From contig QZIT01000001.1 of NCBI GenBank assembly GCA_003599145.1, forward strand, positions 1 to 64,000: DNA of 64,000 bases, written 5' to 3'. A program made the position numbers and the translations under genes. Each line of letters begins with the position of its first letter. Position 1 is the first letter of the stretch. Of this stretch, positions 8,848-16,152 are shown in pieces. The notes beneath the pieces were generated by a model. It searched no databases, was not told the DNA's origin, and saw nothing but the letters and a program-made list of their open reading frames with translations. This DNA comes from Candidatus Woesearchaeota archaeon (lineage in GTDB: Archaea > Nanobdellota > Nanobdellia > Woesearchaeales > UBA9642).

Positions 8848-10221
8848 TCAAGCCAATAAAGACAGCAACTGCTCTTTTGACGTACATTCTCGCATCAGCG
8901 CTGCAAGGAGCGGTTTATGAAATACTCCTGCAATCCAATTTGCAAAATGATGATCGTCATGGCGCGCATGGTGTGCGTAAACTCCTTCATCTGATGATTT
9001 CAGCACATCGATAAATTCTCCGATATTTCTTGCTGATTTGCCGTTGCTAAACCAAAAGTAAGCCGCCGGATCGCTGAGTGTTATCTGATACAGCTCATGC
9101 TTTTCTTTTTCCAGCGCAGACTCTTTTTGAGCAAAAGGATCAGAATGCTCAAATTCAGTAATCTTTTTGTCAGGATTGTGTTTCTTCATGAACTTTTCCA
9201 GCAGATCTCTTAAATCCATTCGCTGCAATTTTGGAGGTGTCTTATCCAGCTGCTGGGCATTGGGGTCATTCCATATTTCCCTAAAAGATATAGTCTCGGT
9301 AACTTCTTTGCTGTCAGATCCCTTTGGAGGCACTTCCAGAACATCTTCGACTTCAATTTTTTCCCTAATGATATCTTTATTCATAGTTTCACCTGTATCG
9401 CCATGCTTTGCATCCTGAGCATACTCTGCTGTTTGGCCATAAGTATCCGTTTTCTTTTGCACGTCATCAGGAGTCTGGTCTATTTTAACTCCTTTGGTTA
9501 GTCTGGATGCCTGTTCCAAAAACTGGCTTTGTCTTACCACATCCTGTTTAGGTATGGCAACTGTTTCTGATTCATTCTTAATAACATCGCTGATAATAAT
9601 AGGTTCTTTTTCTATTTTCTCTGTTCTGATTTCTGGCTGAACGAACGATGTTCTTGCCTGCTGAGGCGCTTGAAAAGAAGTTTTTTGTGAAGAAACTATC
9701 TGTGGCGCAAGCACTGCCTCTACTTCTTTTTCAATATCTGCTTCTTTTGGCATAGGAGGAACAACATTCTCTATTTCTGTAATTTTGCCTTTTTCAGGCT
9801 GTTTAATAAAAGGATTAAACTGGTTAGTTAAAAGCTCATACAAGGCAACATCAAATTTTTCGGTTTTTGCAACAACATCCTGAATTTGCAGTTTTGAATC
9901 GTCCATGAATTTTTTGAAATCCGCAAAATGCGTTGTCAGCTGAGTCATTTTTGCATCAATCTGCTTCAGCTTCTCTGTTTCGTTTGCTACATCCTTGAAC
10001 TCTTCTTTCACCTTGCTGATAATAACGGGCAGAAGTGCTTCTATGTTCATTTGAGGAGCTTGTGTCTCTTGAGGTGTTTGCTGCACAGGCTGAACGTTCT
10101 GAACTTGCGACTGAGCAACTGCTTGCTGCGCTGGAGCAGCAGGCTGAGGAACCGGCTGAGAGGCAACAGGAGAAGGGATTTCAGGAGGGGCTCCTTTTTT
10201 CTTTAGCATATCAAGTAACAT
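8848..10221 (-). CDS. ArlC-like archaellum switch-complex protein with extra C-terminal DUF5752-like domain
   Basis: This is a 457-residue protein. Residues about 15-55 are Pro/Gln/Ala-rich. A coiled-coil block ends in LYELLTNQFNPFI (about residue 120-135), matching the LYEVVSNQINPF signature I know from FlaC/FlaD, which link chemotaxis CheF to the motor. A long charged linker follows. The last about 75 residues (DPAAYFWFSNGKSARNIGEF, then HH, FANW and LLAALM) form a domain also seen at the ends of the proteins at 21405-24776 and 49111-49386. The usual FlaD/E C-terminal domain is not visible. The ATG at 10221 was chosen for its AGAGG site; a TTG lies two codons earlier. Confidence 0.65.
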   Translation of the reverse strand: MLLDMLKKKGAPPEIPSPVASQPVPQPAAPAQQAVAQSQVQNVQPVQQTPQETQAPQMNIEALLPVIISKVKEEFKDVANETEKLKQIDAKMTQLTTHFADFKKFMDDSKLQIQDVVAKTEKFDVALYELLTNQFNPFIKQPEKGKITEIENVVPPMPKEADIEKEVEAVLAPQIVSSQKTSFQAPQQARTSFVQPEIRTEKIEKEPIIISDVIKNESETVAIPKQDVVRQSQFLEQASRLTKGVKIDQTPDDVQKKTDTYGQTAEYAQDAKHGDTGETMNKDIIREKIEVEDVLEVPPKGSDSKEVTETISFREIWNDPNAQQLDKTPPKLQRMDLRDLLEKFMKKHNPDKKITEFEHSDPFAQKESALEKEKHELYQITLSDPAAYFWFSNGKSARNIGEFIDVLKSSDEGVYAHHARHDDHHFANWIAGVFHKPLLAALMRECTSKEQLLSLLA

Positions 10222-10308
10222 CTTCAACCTCTTTTTTACAGATACATCTACTGCAATCTATCTGTTATGTTAGTTTTTATTTTTACCTATATAAACTTTT
10301 CTAAAGAA

Positions 10309-10902
10309 TCAGTATATTTGAACGGCATAGGTTTTGATGCTGGGCACTCGTACATTAATAATACTGATTTCCCCTACTTTAGGGATTAACTGCAGCTCAA
10401 AGTTGTCATTGGATTCCAGCTTGTGTGACTCATTCAATTTATAGCGAATGTAGATAAGCTCTTCTTCTTCAACCTGAGGGTTGGTGTTTCCAAACAACGG
10501 TTCGAAGCAGTATGATGTCTCTGCAGTTACATTATCAAACGAACAGGTTTCATTAGAAGAGGAATTATACTCCAATTCTGCTGTAAATACGTTACTGCCC
10601 TCGACAAAAGTTATAAACATTTCCTGCAAATCAACAGGAGACGATCCTGCCTTTAAGCGCCCCATTATTTCAATATTTTCAATAGTTCCTGCAGTGGTAT
10701 TTGAGTATCCTGTTATCTTGACAAACTCCATACCTGTAGTCAAACGCTCTCTTGCAACTTTCTCCACCTCAACTGCCTTAACGCCTATAACACCAGATGT
10801 TCTTACCAAAACGCCTGCAGCAATAGCGGCAGTCAGAATGGTTGCTATAAAAATAAGAAGCACGCCTACACCCATAATTGCTTTCTTATGAAACAGTCTC
10901 AC
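10309..10902 (-). CDS. archaellin
   Basis: This 197-residue protein has leader MRLFHKKAIMGVG and helix VLLIFIATILTAAIAAGVLV, followed by the archaellin-type RTSG and a beta-rich globular domain. The sequence IRYKL near the C-terminus corresponds to the strand that follows the glycine-aspartate turn in archaellins. The signal sequence is well conserved, so cleavage after the first glycine region and incorporation in the filament are expected. A TATA-like ATATTTAAAC element lies 30-40 bp upstream on its strand. It resembles the longer archaellin at 11268-12236. Confidence 0.8.
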   Translation of the reverse strand: MRLFHKKAIMGVGVLLIFIATILTAAIAAGVLVRTSGVIGVKAVEVEKVARERLTTGMEFVKITGYSNTTAGTIENIEIMGRLKAGSSPVDLQEMFITFVEGSNVFTAELEYNSSSNETCSFDNVTAETSYCFEPLFGNTNPQVEEEELIYIRYKLNESHKLESNDNFELQLIPKVGEISIINVRVPSIKTYAVQIY

Positions 10903-11028
10903 TTTGCTTTATAAGAATGGGCAATATTTAAACTTTTTGTTTTTAAAATGGGGCATGATAAAGAAAGAAGCAGTAAAAGACAGCGATGAAAAGCGAAAAA
11001 GAATCAAAAAAGAGAAAAAAAACGCACT

Positions 11029-11250
11029 TTACTTCTGCAGCCTGTCATAAATCCTTATGAGAACAAACGTCTGCGCAAAAATGGCCAGGATAAGCATCAA
11101 CAATATTTCAACAACGGCAACCGTCGGATTCGCATTTCCTGAAGACAGCACTGCAACTAAAATGTAAATTGCCGCTATGCCTATCAATATCATAAACGCC
11201 ACAATAATTTTCTCCAATATGTGAGAAGGAACTTTTTTGTTTTCAGCCAT
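11029..11250 (-). CDS. small two-helix membrane protein
   Basis: This 73-residue protein has two hydrophobic segments (KIIVAFMILIGIAAIYILV and VAVVEILLMLILAIFAQTF) separated by a short NANPT turn, with charged ends. It lies between two archaellin genes on the same strand, 17 nt after the end of the upstream archaellin, with AAGAGGTGAT before the ATG. It is probably co-transcribed with that archaellin. I do not recognise it; a filament-associated membrane accessory is possible. Confidence 0.6.
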   Translation of the reverse strand: MAENKKVPSHILEKIIVAFMILIGIAAIYILVAVLSSGNANPTVAVVEILLMLILAIFAQTFVLIRIYDRLQK

Positions 11251-11267
11251 ATCATCACCTCTTTATC

Positions 11268-12236
11268 TTATCCCCATAATTTTGTCTTTTCAACAACCAG
11301 CGTCGATGGGGAAATGGCGCTGATGGTCTCAATAGCACCCTCCTTAGGCAAAAATTGGAGTTCATAAATAGTCTCTATAGGAAGCTCATTGAAGGGTTTG
11401 AAATTAAAGCGAAGCTCTGCAATCTCTCCTGTTTCAAGCGTCGTATCACCATTGCCAATTTTATTGACAAAGCAAAACCTTCTCTCCTGAATAAGATTAT
11501 CAAACGTGCATATGTTGCTTGAAGGAAAATTATGAATAGTTGCGGTTAGGTTGTCCAAAGAGTCATTCGTTACTACGGTTCCTGAAATGGTAACAAACGC
11601 AAAGGTGACACCATTCACCTGCACAGGCTCATTTTCAAGGTCTATGACATTTCCTGAAGTCAAATTCAAGGAACTGATATAGGCAACTACTCCTGCTTGG
11701 TCATCTTCATCGTCAGCATCAGGATTATTTGATGCATAGGAAAGATTAATCTCTAGCCTTTGATCTGCGTTACTATAACGTATCTGTTCTTCTGTAGTTG
11801 ATGAAGCTTCTAAAATATTATCTTCAACATCGCCGATATCTTGCCATGACGTGTTCACTAAGCTGATGTTGATATCATCAAAGCCGTCAGTCATGGTCGT
11901 ATGCTGCAAAGATGCAGACATTGCTAAGTCTTGCGTGGTAAAGAGCAGTTTCAAGTTTTTGAGCTGAATAGGCAAGGATCCTGGCTTCAAGCGCACTAAA
12001 ACAGAAAGGTCATTCATTTGCTCTGCCGAGATATTTGCTGTTGCAGAAACACTGACTACTTCAACTCCTGAAACAAGCCTTTCTCTTGACTGTTCGCTTA
12101 CGGTAACGGCTCTTTGCTGAAATAATCCAGACTGTCTGATAATAATGCCAGCTGCCACAGCAGCAACTACAATAAGCGCAATTAAGATAATGAGCGTTTC
12201 CAGAGAAATCAGTGCCTTTTTCTTGAGATGTTCCAT
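11268..12236 (-). CDS. long archaellin
   Basis: This 322-residue archaellin has leader MEHLKKKALIS and helix LETLIILIALIVVAAVAAG, then IIIRQSGLFQQRA and a beta-rich domain with many sequons. It is longer than its neighbour at 10309-10902 because of an inserted acidic segment around residues 175-205 (aspartates and glutamates near DADDEDDQ). The glycine usual before the cleavage site is replaced by serine (LIS). The ATG at 12236 follows AAGGGAAGG; the longer upstream frame was rejected. The TATA element is ACTATATAAATGC (12276-12288 in plus coordinates). Confidence 0.8.
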   Translation of the reverse strand: MEHLKKKALISLETLIILIALIVVAAVAAGIIIRQSGLFQQRAVTVSEQSRERLVSGVEVVSVSATANISAEQMNDLSVLVRLKPGSLPIQLKNLKLLFTTQDLAMSASLQHTTMTDGFDDINISLVNTSWQDIGDVEDNILEASSTTEEQIRYSNADQRLEINLSYASNNPDADDEDDQAGVVAYISSLNLTSGNVIDLENEPVQVNGVTFAFVTISGTVVTNDSLDNLTATIHNFPSSNICTFDNLIQERRFCFVNKIGNGDTTLETGEIAELRFNFKPFNELPIETIYELQFLPKEGAIETISAISPSTLVVEKTKLWG

Positions 12237-12390
12237 TAACCTTCCCTTGTCTATCAAAGGTATACGATTTCCTGCATTTATATAGTTTTTTATTCTAGAG
12301 ATATAAAAAATAAACAGCCCATAAGGAACTGCATAGGTAAAAAAAGGTAAAAATAGTAACATTTATAAAAAAAGGAGTAAAAGAAAAAGC
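12237..12390. promoter_or_regulatory. divergent promoter between long archaellin and DUF835-type regulator
   Basis: A leftward TATA element covers 12276-12288, and a rightward ACATTTATAAAA lies near 12358-12369 before the ATG at 12391. A tandem AGGTAAAAAA/AGGTAAAAATAG lies at 12335-12356. Its second copy nearly repeats AGGCAAAAATAGG found upstream of the archaellin at the window edge. It is a possible regulator site. Confidence 0.45.
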
Positions 12391-13098
12391 ATGCAAGATG
12401 CTGAAAAGTACAGTGAAGACAGAGAAAATATCTATCAGAAATGCTTCATTTCCTTTGATTTTACTTCTGACAATGCCTACTCCTTTTTTATCAACAATCT
12501 TTCTAAAAAAACAAAAGGGCTTTGCATTACCAGAAATCACCCTGATGAAATAGCTGCACATCACGGAAATGACTTTGAAATCCACTGGATGAGCCAAAAA
12601 AACAAGGGAAAAGGAAATTTGATGGAAGAACTTGAGCGAAAAATAAAAAAATTCATAGGAGACAATGAAAACAGCGTTATTTTGCTGGAAAGAATCGATT
12701 ATCTTATGAATCTTTACGGCTTTGAACAGTTTCTCAAGTTTATTTACGGCATGCACGAAGAGGTTCTCGATAAAAACGCCGTATTGCTAGTCCACTCTCA
12801 TCCGCTTATCCTTACAGAGCACCAAAAGCAATTGCTCGGCTTAGAGCTCAAAGAGTTGCCACAGCCGGAATACATGGAAAAAATAAAGGTGGCTGTTGAT
12901 TTGTATGATATTTTAGGATTTCTCAAGACTCAGGATGCCAAGGTTAGCTTTAAGACCATAGGCAAGAAATTTTCTATAACCAAGGCAACCGCCAGAAAGA
13001 GAATTTACGAATTAAGCAACAGGGGATTGGTTAACGTAAAAAAAGACGGCAGGTCAAAAATAGTTGAGCTAACGAGAAAAGGGTTTGCGGTATTGTAA
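12391..13098 (+). CDS. DUF835-like protein with C-terminal winged helix
   Basis: This is a 235-residue cytoplasmic protein. The first about 150 residues resemble DUF835, a RecA-like fold without Walker A seen in archaeal signalling proteins. Visible landmarks are FTSDNAYSFFINNL, SVILLERIDYLMNLYGFEQF, and AVLLVHSHPLILTEHQ followed by LGLELKELP. The last 60 residues form a winged HTH (TIGKKFSITKATARKRIYEL, then GLVNVKKDGRSKIVELT). It is divergent from the archaellin operon, with a GGAG motif before the ATG. A regulator that senses a partner through DUF835 and binds DNA is inferred. Confidence 0.65.
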   Translation: MQDAEKYSEDRENIYQKCFISFDFTSDNAYSFFINNLSKKTKGLCITRNHPDEIAAHHGNDFEIHWMSQKNKGKGNLMEELERKIKKFIGDNENSVILLERIDYLMNLYGFEQFLKFIYGMHEEVLDKNAVLLVHSHPLILTEHQKQLLGLELKELPQPEYMEKIKVAVDLYDILGFLKTQDAKVSFKTIGKKFSITKATARKRIYELSNRGLVNVKKDGRSKIVELTRKGFAVL

Positions 13099-13110
13099 TT
13101 TTTCGCTACT

Positions 13111-13133
13111 TTTAAATATCGGAATATTCCTAT
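13111..13133. promoter_or_regulatory. TATA box overlapping palindrome upstream of HTH_10 regulator
   Basis: TTTAAATA at 13112-13118 serves as TATA element for the gene at 13142. It runs directly into TATCGGAATATTCCTA (13117-13132), whose core GGAATATTCC is a perfect 10-bp palindrome. The left half repeats the left half of the palindrome at 13812-13829. Occupancy would block the promoter, so negative autoregulation is likely (inference). Confidence 0.5.
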
Positions 13134-13141
13134 GTTTAATT

Positions 13142-13810
13142 ATGTGGACTTTAAAGATAAAAGTAAGGGAAAAGTGGAATATTTATAATGAACGTACTGC
13201 AAAATTCCAGGTCAGGCTGTATTTTTATTCTCAAAATAACTATGAGGAAAAAGGAAAATTATATTTTGTAGCATCAGGAATGATTCAAGGAGAAGAAAAA
13301 CAAAAAAAACAATTTTTTCTAGATTTAAAAAAAGATAAGAGAATCGTAAACGCAGAATTGCACAACGATTTTTTCATAACAGCGTATGCAGAATGTAAAA
13401 CTAACGCACGATCTGAAGCAGCCAAAATCGCCTACAATCCCAGACTCATATTTATCAAGCCAGTCGTTATCGACGAAGACGGCTGGGAAGAATGGGAAAT
13501 TGCATCAACAAAAAGAGAAGATTTAGAAGCATTTATCGCATACGCAAAAAAACTAGAGAATATAGACAGTGAACTTTTTTATTTAAAAAACAAAAAAATA
13601 GGAAGTTTATTTATTCAATCCATGAGCCCTCAGCTCACAGAAAAACAGAAAAAAACGTTAGCTTTGGCTGTTGAAAACGGGTATTACGGCTATCCCCGAA
13701 AGATTAAACTCAAACAACTTGCAAAACAAATGCGCGTTTCTGTATCAACCTATCAATTTCATTTAGCAAAAGCTGAAGCTAAACTCATACCCTTCTTCAC
13801 TAAGAGATAA
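13142..13810 (+). CDS. HTH_10 (bacterio-opsin activator-like) transcription regulator
   Basis: This 222-residue protein has an N-terminal part rich in beta strands and charge. Its C-terminal 55 residues match the HTH_10/Bat domain: LTEKQKKTLALAVENGYYGY, then LKQLAKQMRVSVSTYQFHLA and AEAKLIPF. Bat-family proteins in haloarchaea control light and isoprenoid genes. The ATG at 13142 lies about 25 bp after a TATA box, so the mRNA is leaderless; a TTG-started longer frame was rejected. Palindromes with the half-site TATCGGA lie before the gene and just after it, ahead of a polyprenyl synthase gene, which suggests autoregulation and control of that gene. Confidence 0.7.
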   Translation: MWTLKIKVREKWNIYNERTAKFQVRLYFYSQNNYEEKGKLYFVASGMIQGEEKQKKQFFLDLKKDKRIVNAELHNDFFITAYAECKTNARSEAAKIAYNPRLIFIKPVVIDEDGWEEWEIASTKREDLEAFIAYAKKLENIDSELFYLKNKKIGSLFIQSMSPQLTEKQKKTLALAVENGYYGYPRKIKLKQLAKQMRVSVSTYQFHLAKAEAKLIPFFTKR

Positions 13811-13841
13811 CTATCGGAATAATCCGATAAAAAATAGTTAT
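13806..13841. promoter_or_regulatory. nested palindromes before polyprenyl synthase gene
   Basis: TATCGGAATAATCCGATA at 13812-13829 is a perfect inverted repeat (7-bp arms, 4-bp spacer). It sits inside a looser pair, ATAACTAT at about 13807 and ATAGTTAT at about 13833. The stop codon of the HTH_10 gene is at 13808-13810, and the next ATG is at 13865. It can be an operator for the downstream gene, a terminator-like hairpin for the upstream one, or both. Confidence 0.5.
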
Positions 13842-13864
13842 AAGCAAAAGAGTATTCTGAACAT

Positions 13865-14884
13865 ATGGCTCAAATGTTACTAGAACAACCTATGAAAGAA
13901 GCAAGAAGTATAGGCCATCACATAGGTGCATATTCTGATCTTGAAACAAAGTTGCATGAACTGAGAGAACAAATCGGAAGAGAAATGCATAAAATGGTAA
14001 AACAATATGAACCTGATGCGAAGTTACAAGAACTGATTCTCAACAGTATACCAGTAGAAGGTTCGTATCATAGGGGAGCTTTAATCAGTATCGTATCAGA
14101 ATCGCGAGGGAATGAACGAAACATTTCTCTTTCTGCAACAGGAGAATTGTTCTATTGGGCAACGGCGTGGCTAGATGACATTTCAGATGGCAATACATTT
14201 CGACAAAACACAGATACGATGAGGAAAACTTCAAATGATACTGTTGCCATGTACCTATCTAACGCAGTATATGGTTTTGTTATGGAAGCAATTGTAGAGC
14301 AGCACGGCACAGAGCCAGCAAAGCTTTCCCGGATTTTCAAATACTTTGCGCATAATTTTCATGTTATTAATAGAGGTCAAGCAAAAGACATTCTTATGGC
14401 GCAGAGGACTTTAGAATCAGTAACAATTGAAGAATATGTTGCACTGATTGAAGAAACTACAGGCATAGATGTCGCTACTAATTTAGCGATAGGAGGCATT
14501 GCAGCAGGATTAGCTGATGAAACAATAGATAAACTTTACCAATTTGGTTTAAGGCTTGGAACCTTAGCCCAAATCAGAGATGATGTTTTAGATTATTGTG
14601 ACGTAAAAGATGACAAAGGAAAATATATTATAGGAAAACTACCGTTCAGAGATTTAGAAACGAACAAGAAACGATTGCCAATACTTATAACAAAAGATCC
14701 TACGTTGAGAAAAATCCCGGATAGTGTTTATGAAAAAATTGAATGTGAGTATATCCTGCCACGAAGACAAGAAGCAGAAAAGTATCTTTATGAAGCAACC
14801 ATACACGAAGAATCTGAAGAGTTACTAATAAAAATACTTCAATATTGGAGCGATATAAGAATATTTCAAAAACTTCAAAGATAA
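13865..14884 (+). CDS. polyprenyl diphosphate synthase (isoprenoid chain elongation)
   Basis: This 339-residue all-helical protein of the trans-prenyltransferase family would condense isopentenyl diphosphate units to geranylgeranyl or longer diphosphates for membrane lipids. The first Asp-rich motif is WLDDISD (near residue 99) and the second is QIRDDVLDY (near residue 239), followed by GKLPFRDLETNKKRLP, which corresponds to the usual lysine-rich GK..DL..GK..LP element. Both metal-binding motifs look functional. The first motif lacks extra residues between aspartates, so chain length cannot be predicted safely. The palindrome upstream suggests control by the HTH_10 protein. Confidence 0.8.
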   Translation: MAQMLLEQPMKEARSIGHHIGAYSDLETKLHELREQIGREMHKMVKQYEPDAKLQELILNSIPVEGSYHRGALISIVSESRGNERNISLSATGELFYWATAWLDDISDGNTFRQNTDTMRKTSNDTVAMYLSNAVYGFVMEAIVEQHGTEPAKLSRIFKYFAHNFHVINRGQAKDILMAQRTLESVTIEEYVALIEETTGIDVATNLAIGGIAAGLADETIDKLYQFGLRLGTLAQIRDDVLDYCDVKDDKGKYIIGKLPFRDLETNKKRLPILITKDPTLRKIPDSVYEKIECEYILPRRQEAEKYLYEATIHEESEELLIKILQYWSDIRIFQKLQR

Positions 14885-14912
14885 TTCTTCAAGTTGAACT
14901 ATGTAAAAAAAA

Positions 14913-15127
14913 CGAGCCTGCGGGGATTTTCATGAGATTTGCTTTGGTAAGGGGACTAAAATGCGAAGCATTTTACGTCGCCTGCTTTTTACCAGATTTC
15001 CACAAAACCGAAGGTTTTGGGACACCAAAAATCTCCGATTTTTGTGTGTTTAGCAAAAATCTGCGTTTGAACCCCGGACCTAGAGCTTAGGAGGCTCTCG
15101 CGCTGTTCCAGGCTGCGCTACAGGCTC
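14913..15127 (-). tRNA. tRNA-Arg (anticodon CCT) with a 139-nt intron in the T-loop
   Basis: Read on the minus strand from 15127: acceptor GAGCCTG, TA, D-arm GCGC/GCGC with a GG-containing loop, anticodon stem AGAGC/GCTCT around loop CTCCTAA (anticodon CCT at 15091-15089), variable AGGTC and T-stem CGGGG with TTCAAA. The match is then interrupted and resumes at 14926 with T, CCCCG and CAGGCTC, discriminator G at 14913. All four stems are fully paired. Removing 15065-14927 gives a 76-nt tRNA with T-loop TTCAAAT, i.e. an insertion between positions 59 and 60. CCA is not encoded. Confidence 0.9.
14927..15065 (-). other. tRNA intron (T-loop, 59/60) with three small hairpins
   Basis: At the exon-intron junctions TTCA (exon) can pair with TGAA near the intron end. 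An AAT bulge follows on the 3' side and AAC-type unpaired bases on the 5' side, close to the bulge-helix-bulge substrate of archaeal splicing endonuclease. Cutting after the second base of each bulge restores a perfect T-loop. AGATTT/AAATCT extends the stem inside the intron. Three perfect triloop hairpins lie within (plus-strand stems AAAATGC/GCATTTT, AAAACC/GGTTTT, CAAAAATC/GATTTTTG). No open reading frame of note. Confidence 0.75.
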
Positions 15128-15180
15128 ATCACTTGCAAAAACAAACAAATCTTTTTAAATGTTTAGATGGTTGCAGATAT
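15128..15180. promoter_or_regulatory. shared bidirectional TATA element for tRNA-Arg and truD
   Basis: CTTTTTAAATG at about 15150-15160 contains the self-complementary TTTAAA. Its centre lies about 28 bp from the tRNA 5' end (15127, leftward) and about 25 bp from the truD ATG (15181, rightward), the usual archaeal TATA spacing for both. No other TATA element is seen in the gap. Confidence 0.55.
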
Positions 15181-16152
15181 ATGTACCTGCTCAAACAACA
15201 ACCTGAAGATTTCATCGTAAAAGAAAAAAGCAACATTTTGCTTTCTACAACAGGTAAATATGCAATATACGCCCTTCAGAAGAAAAACTATACCACAGAA
15301 AAAGCAATTCACCTTCTTTGCAAATACAACCATCTGCAGAGAAAACAAATAGGCTACGCAGGCAACAAAGACAAGCAAGCGGTAACAACGCAGCACATTT
15401 CTGTTTTTCAGGGAAAAAAAGAGTACACCTTGCCAAAAGATATCACGCTTACCTTTCTCGGCTACGCTCAACAGCCTATTTCTCTGGGAGATTTAGAAGG
15501 CAATGAGTTCACACTCATCATCAGAAATGCTGATAAAAAAAGCATTGCTAAACTTCAAGCACGTATGAAAAACATAACAAATATTCCTAATTATTTTGAC
15601 GAACAGCGCTTTGCAAAAAATAATGTAGCCATAGGAACGTGCATCATCAAAGGAGACATGAAAGATGCAGTCAATCTCATTCTACAGCAAAAGGGAGACT
15701 ATGAAACTCTTATGAAACAGTATTTGGAAAAATATCCCCATAATTATGTGCAGGCATTGCGCAAAATACCTTTAAAGATTCTTACCATGTATATTCATGC
15801 AGTGCAATCAGCAATCTTCAACAGCACACTAAGGGAGTACATAAAAAAAAACAACAAAAACATAAAAATTCCATTAACTGGCTTTGGAACTGATTTGGAT
15901 AAAGGAAAGATTTCCACATTCATAAAAAAAGAGCTAAAAAAGATGAAGATAACACAGAACGATTTCATTATCAGGACCATCCCCGAACTCTCTTCAGAAG
16001 GCTCTTTCAGAGATGCCTTCATGGATGCCAAGCAGTTCAGATACAGCATTGAAAATGACGAGCTTCACAATGGAAAAGAGAAAATCAAGTTGAGCTTTTT
16101 TCTGCAGAAAGGAAGTTACGCAACCATTGTTGCTAAATTTTTGCTTTCTTGA
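15181..16152 (+). CDS. truD: tRNA pseudouridine synthase TruD
   Basis: This 323-residue protein would convert U13 of tRNA to pseudouridine. The family motif GNKDKQAVT is at residues 61-69 with catalytic Asp64, preceded by QPEDFIVKE and followed by QHISVF. NYFDEQRFA (central) and the LTGFGTDL segment also fit TruD. The length is near the short archaeal forms. The ATG at 15181 lies about 25 bp after a TATA box, so the mRNA is probably leaderless. The 3' end overlaps the convergent adk gene by about 20 bp. Confidence 0.9.
   Translation: MYLLKQQPEDFIVKEKSNILLSTTGKYAIYALQKKNYTTEKAIHLLCKYNHLQRKQIGYAGNKDKQAVTTQHISVFQGKKEYTLPKDITLTFLGYAQQPISLGDLEGNEFTLIIRNADKKSIAKLQARMKNITNIPNYFDEQRFAKNNVAIGTCIIKGDMKDAVNLILQQKGDYETLMKQYLEKYPHNYVQALRKIPLKILTMYIHAVQSAIFNSTLREYIKKNNKNIKIPLTGFGTDLDKGKISTFIKKELKKMKITQNDFIIRTIPELSSEGSFRDAFMDAKQFRYSIENDELHNGKEKIKLSFFLQKGSYATIVAKFLLS

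Noticed and set aside
12295-12756. 153-residue minus-strand hydrophobic frame
   Set aside because: It is antisense to the DUF835-like gene and its hydrophobic look comes from the complement of lysine-rich codons.
14927-15065. Hairpin cluster as CRISPR or mobile element
   Set aside because: The hairpins are all different and the exact fit of the flanks to a tRNA makes an intron the better explanation.
14845-15090. 81-residue plus-strand frame across the tRNA region
   Set aside because: It lies on the opposite strand of a complete tRNA with paired stems, and has no ribosome-binding site or recognisable domain.
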